DNA of 64,000 nt from Arthrobacter sp. 9V. GTDB lineage: Bacteria > Actinomycetota > Actinomycetes > Actinomycetales > Micrococcaceae. The DNA is taken from contig NZ_LR732912.1 in assembly GCF_902506065.1 (NCBI RefSeq), positions 3,811,406-3,875,405 on the forward strand. Direction: 5' to 3'. The notes beneath the pieces were generated by a model. The model was given only the letters and a program-made list of their open reading frames with translations, searched no databases and was not told where the DNA came from. Positions 25,984 through 34,872 of the stretch are shown in pieces (within the stretch, counting starts at the first letter, position 1; each line of letters opens with the position of its first letter). A program made the translations under genes and the position numbers.

Positions 25984-27246
25984 CTACGCCATCCGCCACC
26001 ACTTTTGGTTGGTGGAACCGGCGCAATCCCACAGCTGCAACCTGGCGCCATTGGATGAATTCCAGTCGGTTACGTCCACGCATTTATTGGCCTGCGGGTT
26101 CACCAGATCCCCGGTACTGTTCAGGACGAATTGCTGCGCCGGGCCGCCATTACAGCTGGTGAGTTGGATTGGTGCACCGTTGGCCGTTGATCCCCACGCC
26201 ACGTCCATGCACTTGCCCAATGCGCGGATGGTCCCGTTGGAAGCGAACGTCCACTGCTCCGAGGCAGCAGTGTCGCAGTCCCACAGCTGCAGCGGGGCGC
26301 CGTCAACTGCCTGCCGGCCAGCCACATCAAGGCATTTTCCGGAATACCCCTGTATGCGCGTACTTGACGCAGAGACAGGCTTGGCCGGAACGGAAGCAAG
26401 CTCGTACACACGGACGTAATCCACCAGCAGGGACTGGGGAAACGTAGTGCCGGCATCCGGTGCTCCCGGCCAGTGACCGCCCACAGCCAGGTTCAGGAGC
26501 AGGAAGAAATCGTGGTCGAACACCCACGGTTCAGGAGTTGTGGCCTTGGTCTTTTGTGAGTAGGCCATTCCGTCGAGGTTCCAAGTGATGGATTCGGGCC
26601 CCCAGTCCACGGTGAACGTGTGGAAGGCGTCCCCCAACGACTTGCCACTGGGCAGTGTGTAGCTGGCGTTGGAGGCATTGGCGCCCGAGTATCCGGGTCC
26701 GTGGAGGCTTCCCCAAATCGTCCCGGGTTCCTTGCCAACGTTTTCCATGACGTCGAGTTCGCCGCTGGCGGGCCAACCATCGGTGAAGACGTTATGGCCG
26801 AGCATCCAGAAGGCGGGCCACATGCCTTGGCCCTTGGGCACCTTGAGGCGCGCTTCGAAACGGCCTTGGGTCCTGCTGAACTTGCCTGCAGTCAACAACC
26901 GGGCCGACGTGTACTGGCACGTCCCGTAGTGGCACTGATATCCGGCAGGATTCTCCTTGCGGGCAGTGATGGCCATGTTTCCGTGACCATCTGCTGCAGC
27001 ATTGGCCGTGCCGTCCGTGTAGTACTGAAGCTCTCCGTTACCCCACCCGGATCCTCCGGTGTCCTGGGTCCATTTTCCCGGGTCCGGTGCCGTGCCGGCC
27101 GGGCTATTGAATTCGTCACTCCACACCAGCCCACCCGGGGCCGGCATGCCCGCTGCCGCCAGTGCGGAAGGCTCCGGGGCGATGAGCGTAGCTGCGACGG
27201 TCAGGCCGGCGACGAGCATCGTCAGGGGCATGAGTCTTCGCTTCAT
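25984..27246 (-). CDS. Secreted GH16 beta-glucanase with CBM13 lectin domain
   Basis: A 420-residue exported glycoside hydrolase. A signal peptide (about residues 1-31) ends near ALAAAG. The GH16 catalytic domain follows (about 36-275), with LVWSDEFN, GMWPAFWMLG and the catalytic ExDxxE motif in SGELDVMENVG. A ricin-type beta-trefoil (CBM13) ends the protein, with three repeats of the type GKCLDVAG, LQLWDC and QW. It probably cleaves beta-1,3- or mixed-linked glucans outside the cell. It is divergent from the cellulose-synthase-like gene, suggesting turnover of the exopolysaccharide made there. Start 27246 gives MKRRL and a standard signal; upstream Met codons are possible. Confidence 0.9.
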   Translation of the reverse strand: MKRRLMPLTMLVAGLTVAATLIAPEPSALAAAGMPAPGGLVWSDEFNSPAGTAPDPGKWTQDTGGSGWGNGELQYYTDGTANAAADGHGNMAITARKENPAGYQCHYGTCQYTSARLLTAGKFSRTQGRFEARLKVPKGQGMWPAFWMLGHNVFTDGWPASGELDVMENVGKEPGTIWGSLHGPGYSGANASNASYTLPSGKSLGDAFHTFTVDWGPESITWNLDGMAYSQKTKATTPEPWVFDHDFFLLLNLAVGGHWPGAPDAGTTFPQSLLVDYVRVYELASVPAKPVSASSTRIQGYSGKCLDVAGRQAVDGAPLQLWDCDTAASEQWTFASNGTIRALGKCMDVAWGSTANGAPIQLTSCNGGPAQQFVLNSTGDLVNPQANKCVDVTDWNSSNGARLQLWDCAGSTNQKWWRMA

Positions 27247-27365
27247 GATGCCACTCTGAAGGGGCATCCCGGCTGCGCGCAAGCCTATTTGATGCGGCGT
27301 CCAAAACGTCACACCCCGGAAATAATCAACGCGAGTTTACTTTTCAATGCCGTAACGGGGACGAA

Positions 27366-29432
27366 ATGTGGGCGGGAGAAAGTGGAATCAGGAACAAGGA
27401 TATTCCGTTCGCAGCCGAATTCCTTCCCTTGAGCATCGAAGATGCAGCTCCAGGCGCGTCAGCCGTGTCCTCCCAATTTCGCTCCAAGGAGCGTGTGGAC
27501 ATACTGGCGCGCTTTGGCCTTTTCCCCAGCAGTTACCGGAGGCTAAAAATGGGCATTTACCGACAAATACTCGTACGGATCCTTGCAGTTCTGGTGGTTT
27601 CGTTCGGATTGATCTATATCAGTTGGCGCTGGTCGAGCACCGTCGCCTGGGATGCCTGGTGGATCTCGCTTCCCCTGGTAGTCGCAGAAACTTACAGCCT
27701 CGGCGAATCGGCGCTATACGCCGTAACCATGTGGAACGCTCGACGACGTCCGCCTCCCCCACCTGCCCTGCCGGGCAGATCGGTGGACGTTTTCATCGCC
27801 ACTTACAACGAGCCATTGGACTTGGTGCTCGCAACGGCCGTGGCGGCCCGGGACATGGAGTACCCGCATGAAACCTGGATCCTTGATGACGGCGACAGGG
27901 CCGGGTTTGCCGCCGCAGCCCGGCAGATCGGCGTCGGGTACATCACCCGCGGTCCGGAGTGGGACGGCCGGCAACGGTTCGCCAAAGCAGGGAACGTCAA
28001 CAACGCCCTGTCCATGACGACGGGCGAGTTTGTAGCCATTTTTGACGCGGACCAGGTCCCGGAGCCCCGCTTCCTTGACCGCGTTCTGGGCTATTTTGAT
28101 GCGGAGGAAGTGGCCTTCGTCCAAACTCCCCAGCACTTTTGGAACGTTCCGGAACGGGATCCCTTGGGAAGCCAGGCGGAACTTTTTTACGGCCCCATCC
28201 AGCAGGGCAAGGACGGCTGGGACGCAGCTTTCTTCTGCGGCTCGAATGCTGTCCTTCGCAGGGAAGCCCTCATGGCCCTGGGTTTGACCCGCTATACGCG
28301 GACTGCCACTGAACAGACCTGGCGGGCCTTGCGCAGGGGCCGTTCACGCTTGCAGGATCTACATGGTGAACTGGGCAGGCGTCATCCCGCCGCGATGATC
28401 ATCGCAGAGAAGGCGTTGGAGGCGGTGGCGCGTGCGGAGCATCAGCTGCGCAGGGGCGATGTCCTGGCCGAGCTCACGTTCGAGCTTCGGGTCGCCTTCC
28501 AAACAGCCGCCCTCGAGGTCCCCGATGCGATGGATGACGTGATGCCGGAGCTGGACGCTGTGCTGGAGTCCGTGGATGTGGCGCACACGGACCAAGCGCT
28601 GGCCATCCATCCCATGGACACCACCACCATCACCGAGGACATGGCAACGGCAATGCACCTCCATGCGATGGGGTGGGGCAGCGTCTATCACCATGAGGTG
28701 CTGGTCCATGGGCTCGCACCCGAGGACGTATCCACCATGCTCTCGCAGCGGCATCGGTGGGCGGCGGGCACCATGCAGGTGTTTTTCAGCGACAATCCGC
28801 TGTGGCTGAGGGGCCTCACCTTGGCCCAGCGCCTCATGTATCTGGGCACCATGACCAGTTACCTGAACGGTTTCGCTGCATTGAGCTACATTGCAGCGCC
28901 TGTGGTCTTCCTTGTGGCTGGAACGTACCCGCTGACTGCAAGCCCCGTGGTGTTCTTCTGCCTCTTCCTGCCCTTTTTCTTGTCGTGCCAAGTACTCTTC
29001 CAAGTGGCGGGCAACGGGTCGAAGGGACTGTGGCGCGGCCAGCAATGGTGCTTTGCGCTGTTCCCCACTTGGATTGCTGCCACGTGTTCCGGTGCGGCCG
29101 CGGTTTTTCTTGGCAGGCACCTCACGTTCTCAGTGACGGCCAAGAGCAAGCAGGCCACGGGACGCGGGTTTCACCACGTCCGGCTGCAAGTGGCAGCCAT
29201 GGCGTTGCTGGTTGTGTCCTCGCTCATCGGCATTGCGCGGGTGGCTTCCGGGCATGCGCCACTGTATCCCACACTCATCACGCTGGCCTGGGTTGCCCTG
29301 GACCTGGCGCTGTTGAGCGTGGTGATCGGCGCGGCAAGGTATGCGGGTCCGGGCGAGGACCTCGTGGAACCGATGCCCGCTCCGAAGGAGCTCACCAGCG
29401 CCCTTGGTGCTCCACCAAAACCTGTGCCTTAA
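27366..29432 (+). CDS. Cellulose-synthase-like GT2 with catalytic-domain insert
   Basis: A 688-residue membrane glycosyltransferase. Two helices lie at about residues 69-88 and 95-115, then the GT2 domain with DVFIATYNEP, DDG (174-176), DAD (227-229), TED (423-425) and the QRHRW motif (461-465). At least five helices follow. These are the hallmarks of processive beta-glycan synthases. Unusual: between GSNAVLRR (292-299) and TED there is an insert of about 110 residues, rich in charged helices. No PilZ domain is present. It begins an apparent operon with STAS and GH26 genes. Confidence 0.9.
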   Translation: MWAGESGIRNKDIPFAAEFLPLSIEDAAPGASAVSSQFRSKERVDILARFGLFPSSYRRLKMGIYRQILVRILAVLVVSFGLIYISWRWSSTVAWDAWWISLPLVVAETYSLGESALYAVTMWNARRRPPPPPALPGRSVDVFIATYNEPLDLVLATAVAARDMEYPHETWILDDGDRAGFAAAARQIGVGYITRGPEWDGRQRFAKAGNVNNALSMTTGEFVAIFDADQVPEPRFLDRVLGYFDAEEVAFVQTPQHFWNVPERDPLGSQAELFYGPIQQGKDGWDAAFFCGSNAVLRREALMALGLTRYTRTATEQTWRALRRGRSRLQDLHGELGRRHPAAMIIAEKALEAVARAEHQLRRGDVLAELTFELRVAFQTAALEVPDAMDDVMPELDAVLESVDVAHTDQALAIHPMDTTTITEDMATAMHLHAMGWGSVYHHEVLVHGLAPEDVSTMLSQRHRWAAGTMQVFFSDNPLWLRGLTLAQRLMYLGTMTSYLNGFAALSYIAAPVVFLVAGTYPLTASPVVFFCLFLPFFLSCQVLFQVAGNGSKGLWRGQQWCFALFPTWIAATCSGAAAVFLGRHLTFSVTAKSKQATGRGFHHVRLQVAAMALLVVSSLIGIARVASGHAPLYPTLITLAWVALDLALLSVVIGAARYAGPGEDLVEPMPAPKELTSALGAPPKPVP

Positions 29433-29466
29433 CAGCACAGCAACCAAAAACAGCACAGCAACCAAA
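29431..29466. repeat. Perfect 18-bp tandem duplication
   Basis: Two identical copies of AACAGCACAGCAACCAAA occupy 29431-29448 and 29449-29466. They lie directly after the glycosyltransferase stop and before the ribosome site of the STAS gene. Confidence 0.95.
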
Positions 29467-29500
29467 CGCCGTTCCATCCCCCAGCAAGGAGCGACTCCCC

Positions 29501-29938
29501 ATGTACATGCTTTCCCATGCCCCGAATCCCACCTCCACAGCCTTGAGTACCGTGGATCTGACCATGACCGGCGCCTTGGACGCCGCTACCGTCCTCGCTA
29601 TTCGCCAAGCATCCGCAATGGCCGCCGCGGACGGTCCCATCCTTGTTGTGCTTGATGTCGCCGAGCTGACATCAGTGGGTGCATCAGGGGTGGTAGGCCT
29701 GCTTGAGGTACTCCACGTGCTCCGATCACGGGGCGGCGATCTCCGGCTTTACGGCGATTCCCGCCACCTGCAGGAGACCCGCCTCCAGGCCCATCTGGGC
29801 CAGATCGCCCGTATCTACGCAAACCGCCAAGAAGCAATCGACGGCGGTGCAACACTCGCACGGCCGCGCGGGCTTGCGCCTCGCTTCAGGTGGCGCAGCC
29901 TGCTCAGGCTTCGGCGCCGCTCCATAGGGTGGGGCTGA
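29501..29938 (+). CDS. STAS-domain protein (anti-sigma-factor-antagonist-like)
   Basis: A 145-residue cytoplasmic protein with one STAS domain: VDLTMTGALDAATVLAI, ILVVLDVAELTSVGASGVVGL (split here as ILVVLDVAEL and SVGASGVVGL) and GDLRLYGDS. A serine that could be phosphorylated is retained in GASG. The C terminus is a short Arg-rich tail. An AAGGAG site supports the start. It lies between a glycan synthase and a GH26 gene, so it may regulate the polysaccharide machinery rather than a sigma factor. That is inference from position. Confidence 0.85.
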   Translation: MYMLSHAPNPTSTALSTVDLTMTGALDAATVLAIRQASAMAAADGPILVVLDVAELTSVGASGVVGLLEVLHVLRSRGGDLRLYGDSRHLQETRLQAHLGQIARIYANRQEAIDGGATLARPRGLAPRFRWRSLLRLRRRSIGWG

Positions 29939-29940
29939 CC

Positions 29941-31161
29941 GTGGCGCAGGCTCCTCCCGTTTTCAGCGGGCACCCACATGGAAAACGTCGGCGGGCCAGC
30001 TTGCTCATCCCCTTGGTGGTGACAGCCTTGGCTGCCACGGGGTTGAGTTTTGCTTCCAAGGAAGTGGTGCCGGTAGTCCAAGCCCTGTCCCTCTGCAGGG
30101 CCGGAGATGCTTCAACCCTTATCCCCCAGGACGGTGTACTTCTGGGCGTGAACCTGGATTGGGACTCGGAGACCTTGGCCGAGCATCGTGAAAACCTGGG
30201 CCATGATCCGGCGGTGGTAGTGCAGTTCTCGGACATCCCCTATGACGACGAAACGTGGGCACACACCACCAATGCCGTCACCCAGGTCCGTCCCACCGGC
30301 GGCGTGTTGCTCCTGACACTGGAACCGCATGGTGGCTTGGAGACCATGAGTGAGGAAGTGATCGCCAAACTCGCCACCGACTTACGGGCGGTCAACGATC
30401 AGGGGACGCCCGTCGTCGTACGTTTTGCGCATGAGATGAACGGTTCCTGGTATTCCTGGGGCCAGCAGCCGCTGCGTTATGTGGAGGTGTTCCGCAAAGT
30501 TGCCGCTGCCATTCACGCCGGGGCGCCGGGCACGTCCATGATGTGGGCCCCCAACTATGGCGGCGGCTATCCGTTTACCGGCGGCCAGTTCGCGGCACGT
30601 CCTGGCACTCCGGATTTCGCCGCGCTGGACACAGACCACAACGGCCTCCTCACCATGGCCGACGATACCTACGCGCCCTACTACCCGGGGGACGACGCCG
30701 TGGATTGGGTGGGAGTTTCCCTGTATCACTGGGGCAACCAGCGGCCTTGGGGTAACAACGATATTTCCGAGTCCGGGAAGTTCCTGGCCATGCTGACCGG
30801 CACTTACAGCGGCACGGCCGGCGACGACGGCCCGGTCCCGGATTTTTACCAGGTGTACGGCGTTGATCATGGTAAGCCCGTAGCCATCCCGGAGACGGCG
30901 GCCATCTTCACCCCTGCCCGAGGCGGGGCGTCCGAGCTGGACGTCAAGCAGGCCTGGTGGCGGCAGGTCTTCTCCAACGAAACCCATCAAAAGTACCCGC
31001 AGCTGAAGATGATCAACTGGTTCGAGTGGAAGAAGTACGAGATCGAAATTAACGACGACGTCGACTGGCGGAGCGCTGGATCACCCGCCATTCGTGACGC
31101 CTTCGCTGAGGACCTGCCGGACTGGTTGCGGTACGGGGAGGACCTGGAGGCCTGCCGCTAG
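29941..31161 (+). CDS. GH26-like glycoside hydrolase, membrane-anchored
   Basis: A 406-residue protein. A basic N terminus (GKRRRAS) precedes one hydrophobic segment (about residues 20-38) that acts as signal or anchor. The catalytic domain resembles GH26 (beta-mannanase/lichenase clan), with VVVRFAHEMNGSWYSWG (acid/base Glu) and a probable nucleophile Glu in PVAIPETAAIF. GTG 29941 starts 2 nt after the STAS stop and was chosen over an upstream in-frame ATG. It completes the synthase-STAS-hydrolase operon and may trim or process the nascent glycan. Confidence 0.87.
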   Translation: MAQAPPVFSGHPHGKRRRASLLIPLVVTALAATGLSFASKEVVPVVQALSLCRAGDASTLIPQDGVLLGVNLDWDSETLAEHRENLGHDPAVVVQFSDIPYDDETWAHTTNAVTQVRPTGGVLLLTLEPHGGLETMSEEVIAKLATDLRAVNDQGTPVVVRFAHEMNGSWYSWGQQPLRYVEVFRKVAAAIHAGAPGTSMMWAPNYGGGYPFTGGQFAARPGTPDFAALDTDHNGLLTMADDTYAPYYPGDDAVDWVGVSLYHWGNQRPWGNNDISESGKFLAMLTGTYSGTAGDDGPVPDFYQVYGVDHGKPVAIPETAAIFTPARGGASELDVKQAWWRQVFSNETHQKYPQLKMINWFEWKKYEIEINDDVDWRSAGSPAIRDAFAEDLPDWLRYGEDLEACR

Positions 31162-31176
31162 GGGCGCGACTCTTCC

Positions 31177-32232
31177 TCAAGTGCTAAGGAGCGTCCTGCC
31201 ATCCTCATCCGCGAAGCCTGTGGACTCCCGTTGGACAATCCTGAAACCGGATTTCACGGTTATGGGTGCCGCCTTGGCATCCTTCTCCTGGATCCTGTTC
31301 ACGAGCAGAGCCACAGCGGTCTCCGCAATCTCGTCCCTGCCGGGATCGACGCTGGTCAGGGACGGCAGCGAAAAACGGCCTTCGTCAAGGTTGTCGAACC
31401 CAATAACGGCAACGTCCTCGGGAACCCGCAAGCCGTACTGGGCAAGTGCACGCAGCGCACCCAATGCAAGGGTGTCGTTGAGGGCGAACACGGCGTCGAA
31501 GTCCACGTTGCTTGCACGGAGCCGTCGAATTGCGTCCACCCCTGTTTCCCGAAGCCAGGTCCCGCCCCTGATCACAAGCCGGGAATCAATCCCGATGCCG
31601 GAGTTTTCCAATGCCTGACGGTAACCGCGCTCCCGCAGGTTCGCCGAGCTTGCCTCGTCAGCTGGTTGTTCCGGCGCCCCAATCAGGGCGATTTTCGTCC
31701 GCCCAATACCCAGCAGGTGCTGCACGGCTGCCCGTGCTGAGGACGTGTTGTGCATGGTCACGTGGTCCGTAGGCCCACCGAAAATCCGTTCGCCGAGGAG
31801 GACCAATGGATCAGTTGTGGTGAGGACATCCACGTCCTGCTGGCCGATGGCGGCAGGACTGAAAAGCAGTCCGTCGATGAATCGCATTTGCCCGCCTGAC
31901 AGCGTGGCAATCTCCAGTTCACGGTCCCCATTGGTCTGCTCAATGACCACACGCAGACCTCTTTTGGCAGCCGCTCGAATCACCGAATCAGCGAGCTCTG
32001 CAAAATACGTCTCACGAAGAGAAGGGACGGCAAGGCCGATCACCCCGGTCTTGCCCGAGCGGAGCCCGCGGGCCGAGAGGTTGGGCCGGTACCCCATCTC
32101 ATCCATGAGCCGCCGTATCCTCAGCCGGGTCTCGGGTCCCACCTTCGGGTTGTCGTTAAGCACATTGGAAACCGTCTTGATGGAGACACCTGCCGCCCGT
32201 GCGACGTCATGAATCGTCGGATTCACACTCAT
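31177..32232 (-). CDS. LacI-family transcriptional regulator
   Basis: A 351-residue repressor. The N-terminal helix-turn-helix is TIHDVARAAGVSIKTVSNVL, followed by the hinge (RGLRSGKTGVIGLAVPS) and a periplasmic-binding-like effector domain with the typical late phrase VAVIGFDNLDEGRFSLP. It is divergent from a sugar ABC importer, and two matching operators lie between them, so it probably represses the importer until the cognate sugar is present. GAAGGA precedes the start. Its 3' end is 15 bp from the GH26 gene. Confidence 0.93.
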   Translation of the reverse strand: MSVNPTIHDVARAAGVSIKTVSNVLNDNPKVGPETRLRIRRLMDEMGYRPNLSARGLRSGKTGVIGLAVPSLRETYFAELADSVIRAAAKRGLRVVIEQTNGDRELEIATLSGGQMRFIDGLLFSPAAIGQQDVDVLTTTDPLVLLGERIFGGPTDHVTMHNTSSARAAVQHLLGIGRTKIALIGAPEQPADEASSANLRERGYRQALENSGIGIDSRLVIRGGTWLRETGVDAIRRLRASNVDFDAVFALNDTLALGALRALAQYGLRVPEDVAVIGFDNLDEGRFSLPSLTSVDPGRDEIAETAVALLVNRIQEKDAKAAPITVKSGFRIVQRESTGFADEDGRTLLST

Positions 32233-32343
32233 CCGCGTCCTTCCCGCCCCGCAGCATCTCCGACTAGGGCGTTGCCTTGATCATAGCTCCGAGGAACTTT
32301 GTGTCTTTTCCTTGACGGTCCACAGAGGGCCGCTTTAGCATGA

Positions 32344-32470
32344 GGTTCAACGTTGTACCCAGCTTACGGTCTCCTGCGAAATTCAAGAACGCTGCCGCAG
32401 CCTTAGCCGGGTAAACCTACCCAAGCCGCCTACCCGGGTTGCCTTCACCCAAAAGGTACAACGTTGTACA
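32344..32470. promoter_or_regulatory. Two LacI-type operators
   Basis: GGTTCAACGTTGTACC (32344-32359) and GGTACAACGTTGTACA (32455-32470) share the palindromic core GTACAACGTTGTAC with the central CG typical of LacI-family sites. They are 111 bp apart, allowing looping. The second is 67 nt upstream of the binding-protein gene. The rest of the 304-bp gap 32233-32536 shows no gene. Confidence 0.75.
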
Positions 32471-32536
32471 CACCGAGCTGCACTGGCCGACTGCAGGAAT
32501 TCCGGCCACCGAAACATCGATACGAAGGAGTATGCA

Positions 32537-33850
32537 ATGCCCAAGAGAAGAATGCGGGCCGCAGCAGCGATTGCGGCGTCAATTGTGGCCTTGGCCGGCT
32601 GCGCTAGCGGAGAAAACACGTCGCCCAATACCGACGTTCCCACCGACCAACCCGTCACGCTCACGGTCTGGAGCTGGGACGGCACGGTCAAGGAAGCCGT
32701 TCCCGGATTTGAAAAGGTCCATCCCAACATCACGGTCAACGTGGTCAATGCCGGGTCCTCCACGGACCAGTACACCGCCCTGGACAATGCCATCCAGGCA
32801 GGATCAGGTGTGCCGGACATCGCCATGTTCGAGTACTTCTCCCTGCCGCTGTTCGCCATCCCCGGAAAACTCACGGATCTGTCCGAGTTCGGGGCAAAAG
32901 ACCTGGCGAAGGACTACGTTGAGGCCGCTTGGGGCAACGTAACAATCGACGACAAGCCCTATGCGCTCCCCTCCGATTATGGACCCGCAGCAATGTTCTA
33001 CAACCAGTCGGTACTTACCCAGGCCGGGGTAGCCTCGCCACCAACAACGTGGGACGAGTTTTACCAGGCCGCCAAGAAGGTGCGCGCACTGGGCGGTGAC
33101 CACTACATCACCAATGATTCCGCGGATATCTTCGTGCTGATGTCACTGATGTGGGAAGGCGGGGGCCGTCCCTTCAAGGTCAACGGCACCGACGTCACCA
33201 TTGACTTCAAAGACCCAGGCAGCAGCCGCGCCGTTGCTTTTTGGCAGAAACTCCTCGACGAAGACCTCGTCAACACGAAAATCACCAACTGGTCCGATGA
33301 TTGGAACCGCGGCCTGAACGAGGGAACCCTTGCCACGCAACTCATCGGCGGCTGGTTCACTTCAACACTTCCAGAACGCGCACCCCAGGCCGCCGGGAAC
33401 TTCCGCGTGGCGCCGCTCCCCCAGTGGGAGGCAGGCGAAACTTCCGGTGCCGAAAACGGCGGCAGCGCCATGGCCATTCCCGCAGCAGCGCAGAACAAGG
33501 CCGCAGCCTACGCCTTCCTCGAATACTTCACGCACGGAGATGGACTGCAGTCACGCATTGACGCAGGGGCGTTCGTCCCGAACCTCTCGAATCTCAATAA
33601 CGAGAAGTTCCTAAGCGCCACGAACCCCTTCTTCGGTGACCAGAAGTACAACCAGGTCTTGGCAGATGCATCAAAAAACGTGGCAACAGGCTGGCAGTAC
33701 CCGCCGTTCTTTGGCTGGGCACGCACAGGCTATGAGGACGTATCCGCTCCCCTGTACGACAGCCGGCAAGGGACGCTGGCAGAGGTTCTGGAGACCTGGA
33801 AGCAGCGCAGCATCGAGTACGGCAACGAACAAGGATTCTCGGTCCGTTAG
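32537..33850 (+). CDS. Sugar ABC transporter substrate-binding lipoprotein
   Basis: A 437-residue exported binding protein. The signal peptide has lipobox ALAGC near residue 22. The mature part is of the extracellular-solute-binding family 1 type, with VTLTVWSWDGTVKEAVPGFE, NVVNAGSSTDQYTALDNAI and GVPDIAMFEYFSLP. It captures a carbohydrate for the two downstream permeases. It has a good AAGGAG ribosome site and is controlled by LacI-type operators upstream. A strong hairpin follows its stop inside the operon. The sugar is unknown. Confidence 0.93.
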   Translation: MPKRRMRAAAAIAASIVALAGCASGENTSPNTDVPTDQPVTLTVWSWDGTVKEAVPGFEKVHPNITVNVVNAGSSTDQYTALDNAIQAGSGVPDIAMFEYFSLPLFAIPGKLTDLSEFGAKDLAKDYVEAAWGNVTIDDKPYALPSDYGPAAMFYNQSVLTQAGVASPPTTWDEFYQAAKKVRALGGDHYITNDSADIFVLMSLMWEGGGRPFKVNGTDVTIDFKDPGSSRAVAFWQKLLDEDLVNTKITNWSDDWNRGLNEGTLATQLIGGWFTSTLPERAPQAAGNFRVAPLPQWEAGETSGAENGGSAMAIPAAAQNKAAAYAFLEYFTHGDGLQSRIDAGAFVPNLSNLNNEKFLSATNPFFGDQKYNQVLADASKNVATGWQYPPFFGWARTGYEDVSAPLYDSRQGTLAEVLETWKQRSIEYGNEQGFSVR

Positions 33851-33856
33851 TGGTCT

Positions 33857-33888
33857 CCGGTGCCGCGCTGATGACCGCGCGGCACCGG
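33857..33888 (+). promoter_or_regulatory. Intra-operon hairpin after binding-protein gene
   Basis: A perfect 12-bp stem, CCGGTGCCGCGC (33857-33868) with GCGCGGCACCGG (33877-33888), has an 8-nt loop and no T run. In other ABC operons such hairpins protect the upstream message and reduce permease expression. Confidence 0.7.
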
Positions 33889-33930
33889 ACCTATCCCGTT
33901 ACACCAAATGAAACATGAAAGCAGGGCCCC

Positions 33931-34872
33931 ATGAGCCGACAGCTGCTCACCCACCAAACATCGGTTTCAGACGTGGTAGCCGATCATCAAACGCTCCGAA
34001 AGCCAAAACGCCGGAACGTCGGCTTGGTGTTCATTGCACCTTTCAGCGTGTTGTTCCTCTTCGTCTTTATTGTTCCCATTTGCTACTCGGCCTACATCAG
34101 CATGTTTCAGAACAAACTGATCGGCGGAAAAGTCTTTATTTGGTTCGACAACTACATCAAGCTTTTTCAGGACAACCAGTTCTACGATGGCGTTATCCGG
34201 GTGGTGCTCTTCACTGCTGTCCAGGTCCCCTTCATGCTGTTCAGCGCCATCGCACTTGCTCTCGCCATCGATTCCCTAAGGCTTCACGGTTCACGCTTCT
34301 TCCGCATCGTGGTCTTCCTTCCCTATGCCATTCCTGCGATCGTCTCCACCTTGATGTGGGGCTTCATGCTTGGAATACGGTACGGGTTAATAGGAAGCCT
34401 CAACGAGGCAGCAGGCACATCATTCAACCCGTTCGCACCTGAAACAACCATGATCTCCATTGGCGTGATGGTCACCTGGGGTTTCACGGGCTACAACATG
34501 CTGATCTTCTATGCGGCCCTCCGGGCTGTGCCCCGTGAACTCTATGAGGCGGCGGCAATTGACGGAGCCACGGAGTTCCAGATTGTCCGGCACATCAAGC
34601 TCCCGGCATTGCGGAGTTCCCTCATAGTCACCATCATTTTCTCGATTATTGGGACTTTCCAGCTATTCAACGAACCCAACATTCTCACCACGCTTGTCTC
34701 CAACAGCGGCATTACGTCCTACTACACACCGAACATGTACGCATACAGTCTTGCTTTCACTGGTTCCCAGCAGGGATACGCAGCGGCATTGGCCCTGGTA
34801 ATGGCTGTCTTCACTATTGCCATCGCATATGCAGTTCAAATCAAGGGAATGAAGAATGCCTTCAACAAGTAG
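33931..34872 (+). CDS. Sugar ABC transporter permease (MalF-like)
   Basis: A 313-residue inner-membrane permease with six helices. The cytoplasmic EAA loop is visible as LYEAAAIDGATEFQIVRHIKLP, which contacts the ATPase. The N terminus lacks a large periplasmic domain. It pairs with the next permease, whose start overlaps its end by 17 nt. No ATPase gene is adjacent, so a shared MsiK-type ATPase encoded elsewhere probably energises it. Confidence 0.93.
   Translation: MSRQLLTHQTSVSDVVADHQTLRKPKRRNVGLVFIAPFSVLFLFVFIVPICYSAYISMFQNKLIGGKVFIWFDNYIKLFQDNQFYDGVIRVVLFTAVQVPFMLFSAIALALAIDSLRLHGSRFFRIVVFLPYAIPAIVSTLMWGFMLGIRYGLIGSLNEAAGTSFNPFAPETTMISIGVMVTWGFTGYNMLIFYAALRAVPRELYEAAAIDGATEFQIVRHIKLPALRSSLIVTIIFSIIGTFQLFNEPNILTTLVSNSGITSYYTPNMYAYSLAFTGSQQGYAAALALVMAVFTIAIAYAVQIKGMKNAFNK

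Noticed and set aside
24968..26083. Long minus-strand reading frame opposite nei2
   Set aside because: It lies opposite a clear DNA glycosylase, has biased composition and no family features; a high-GC antisense artefact.
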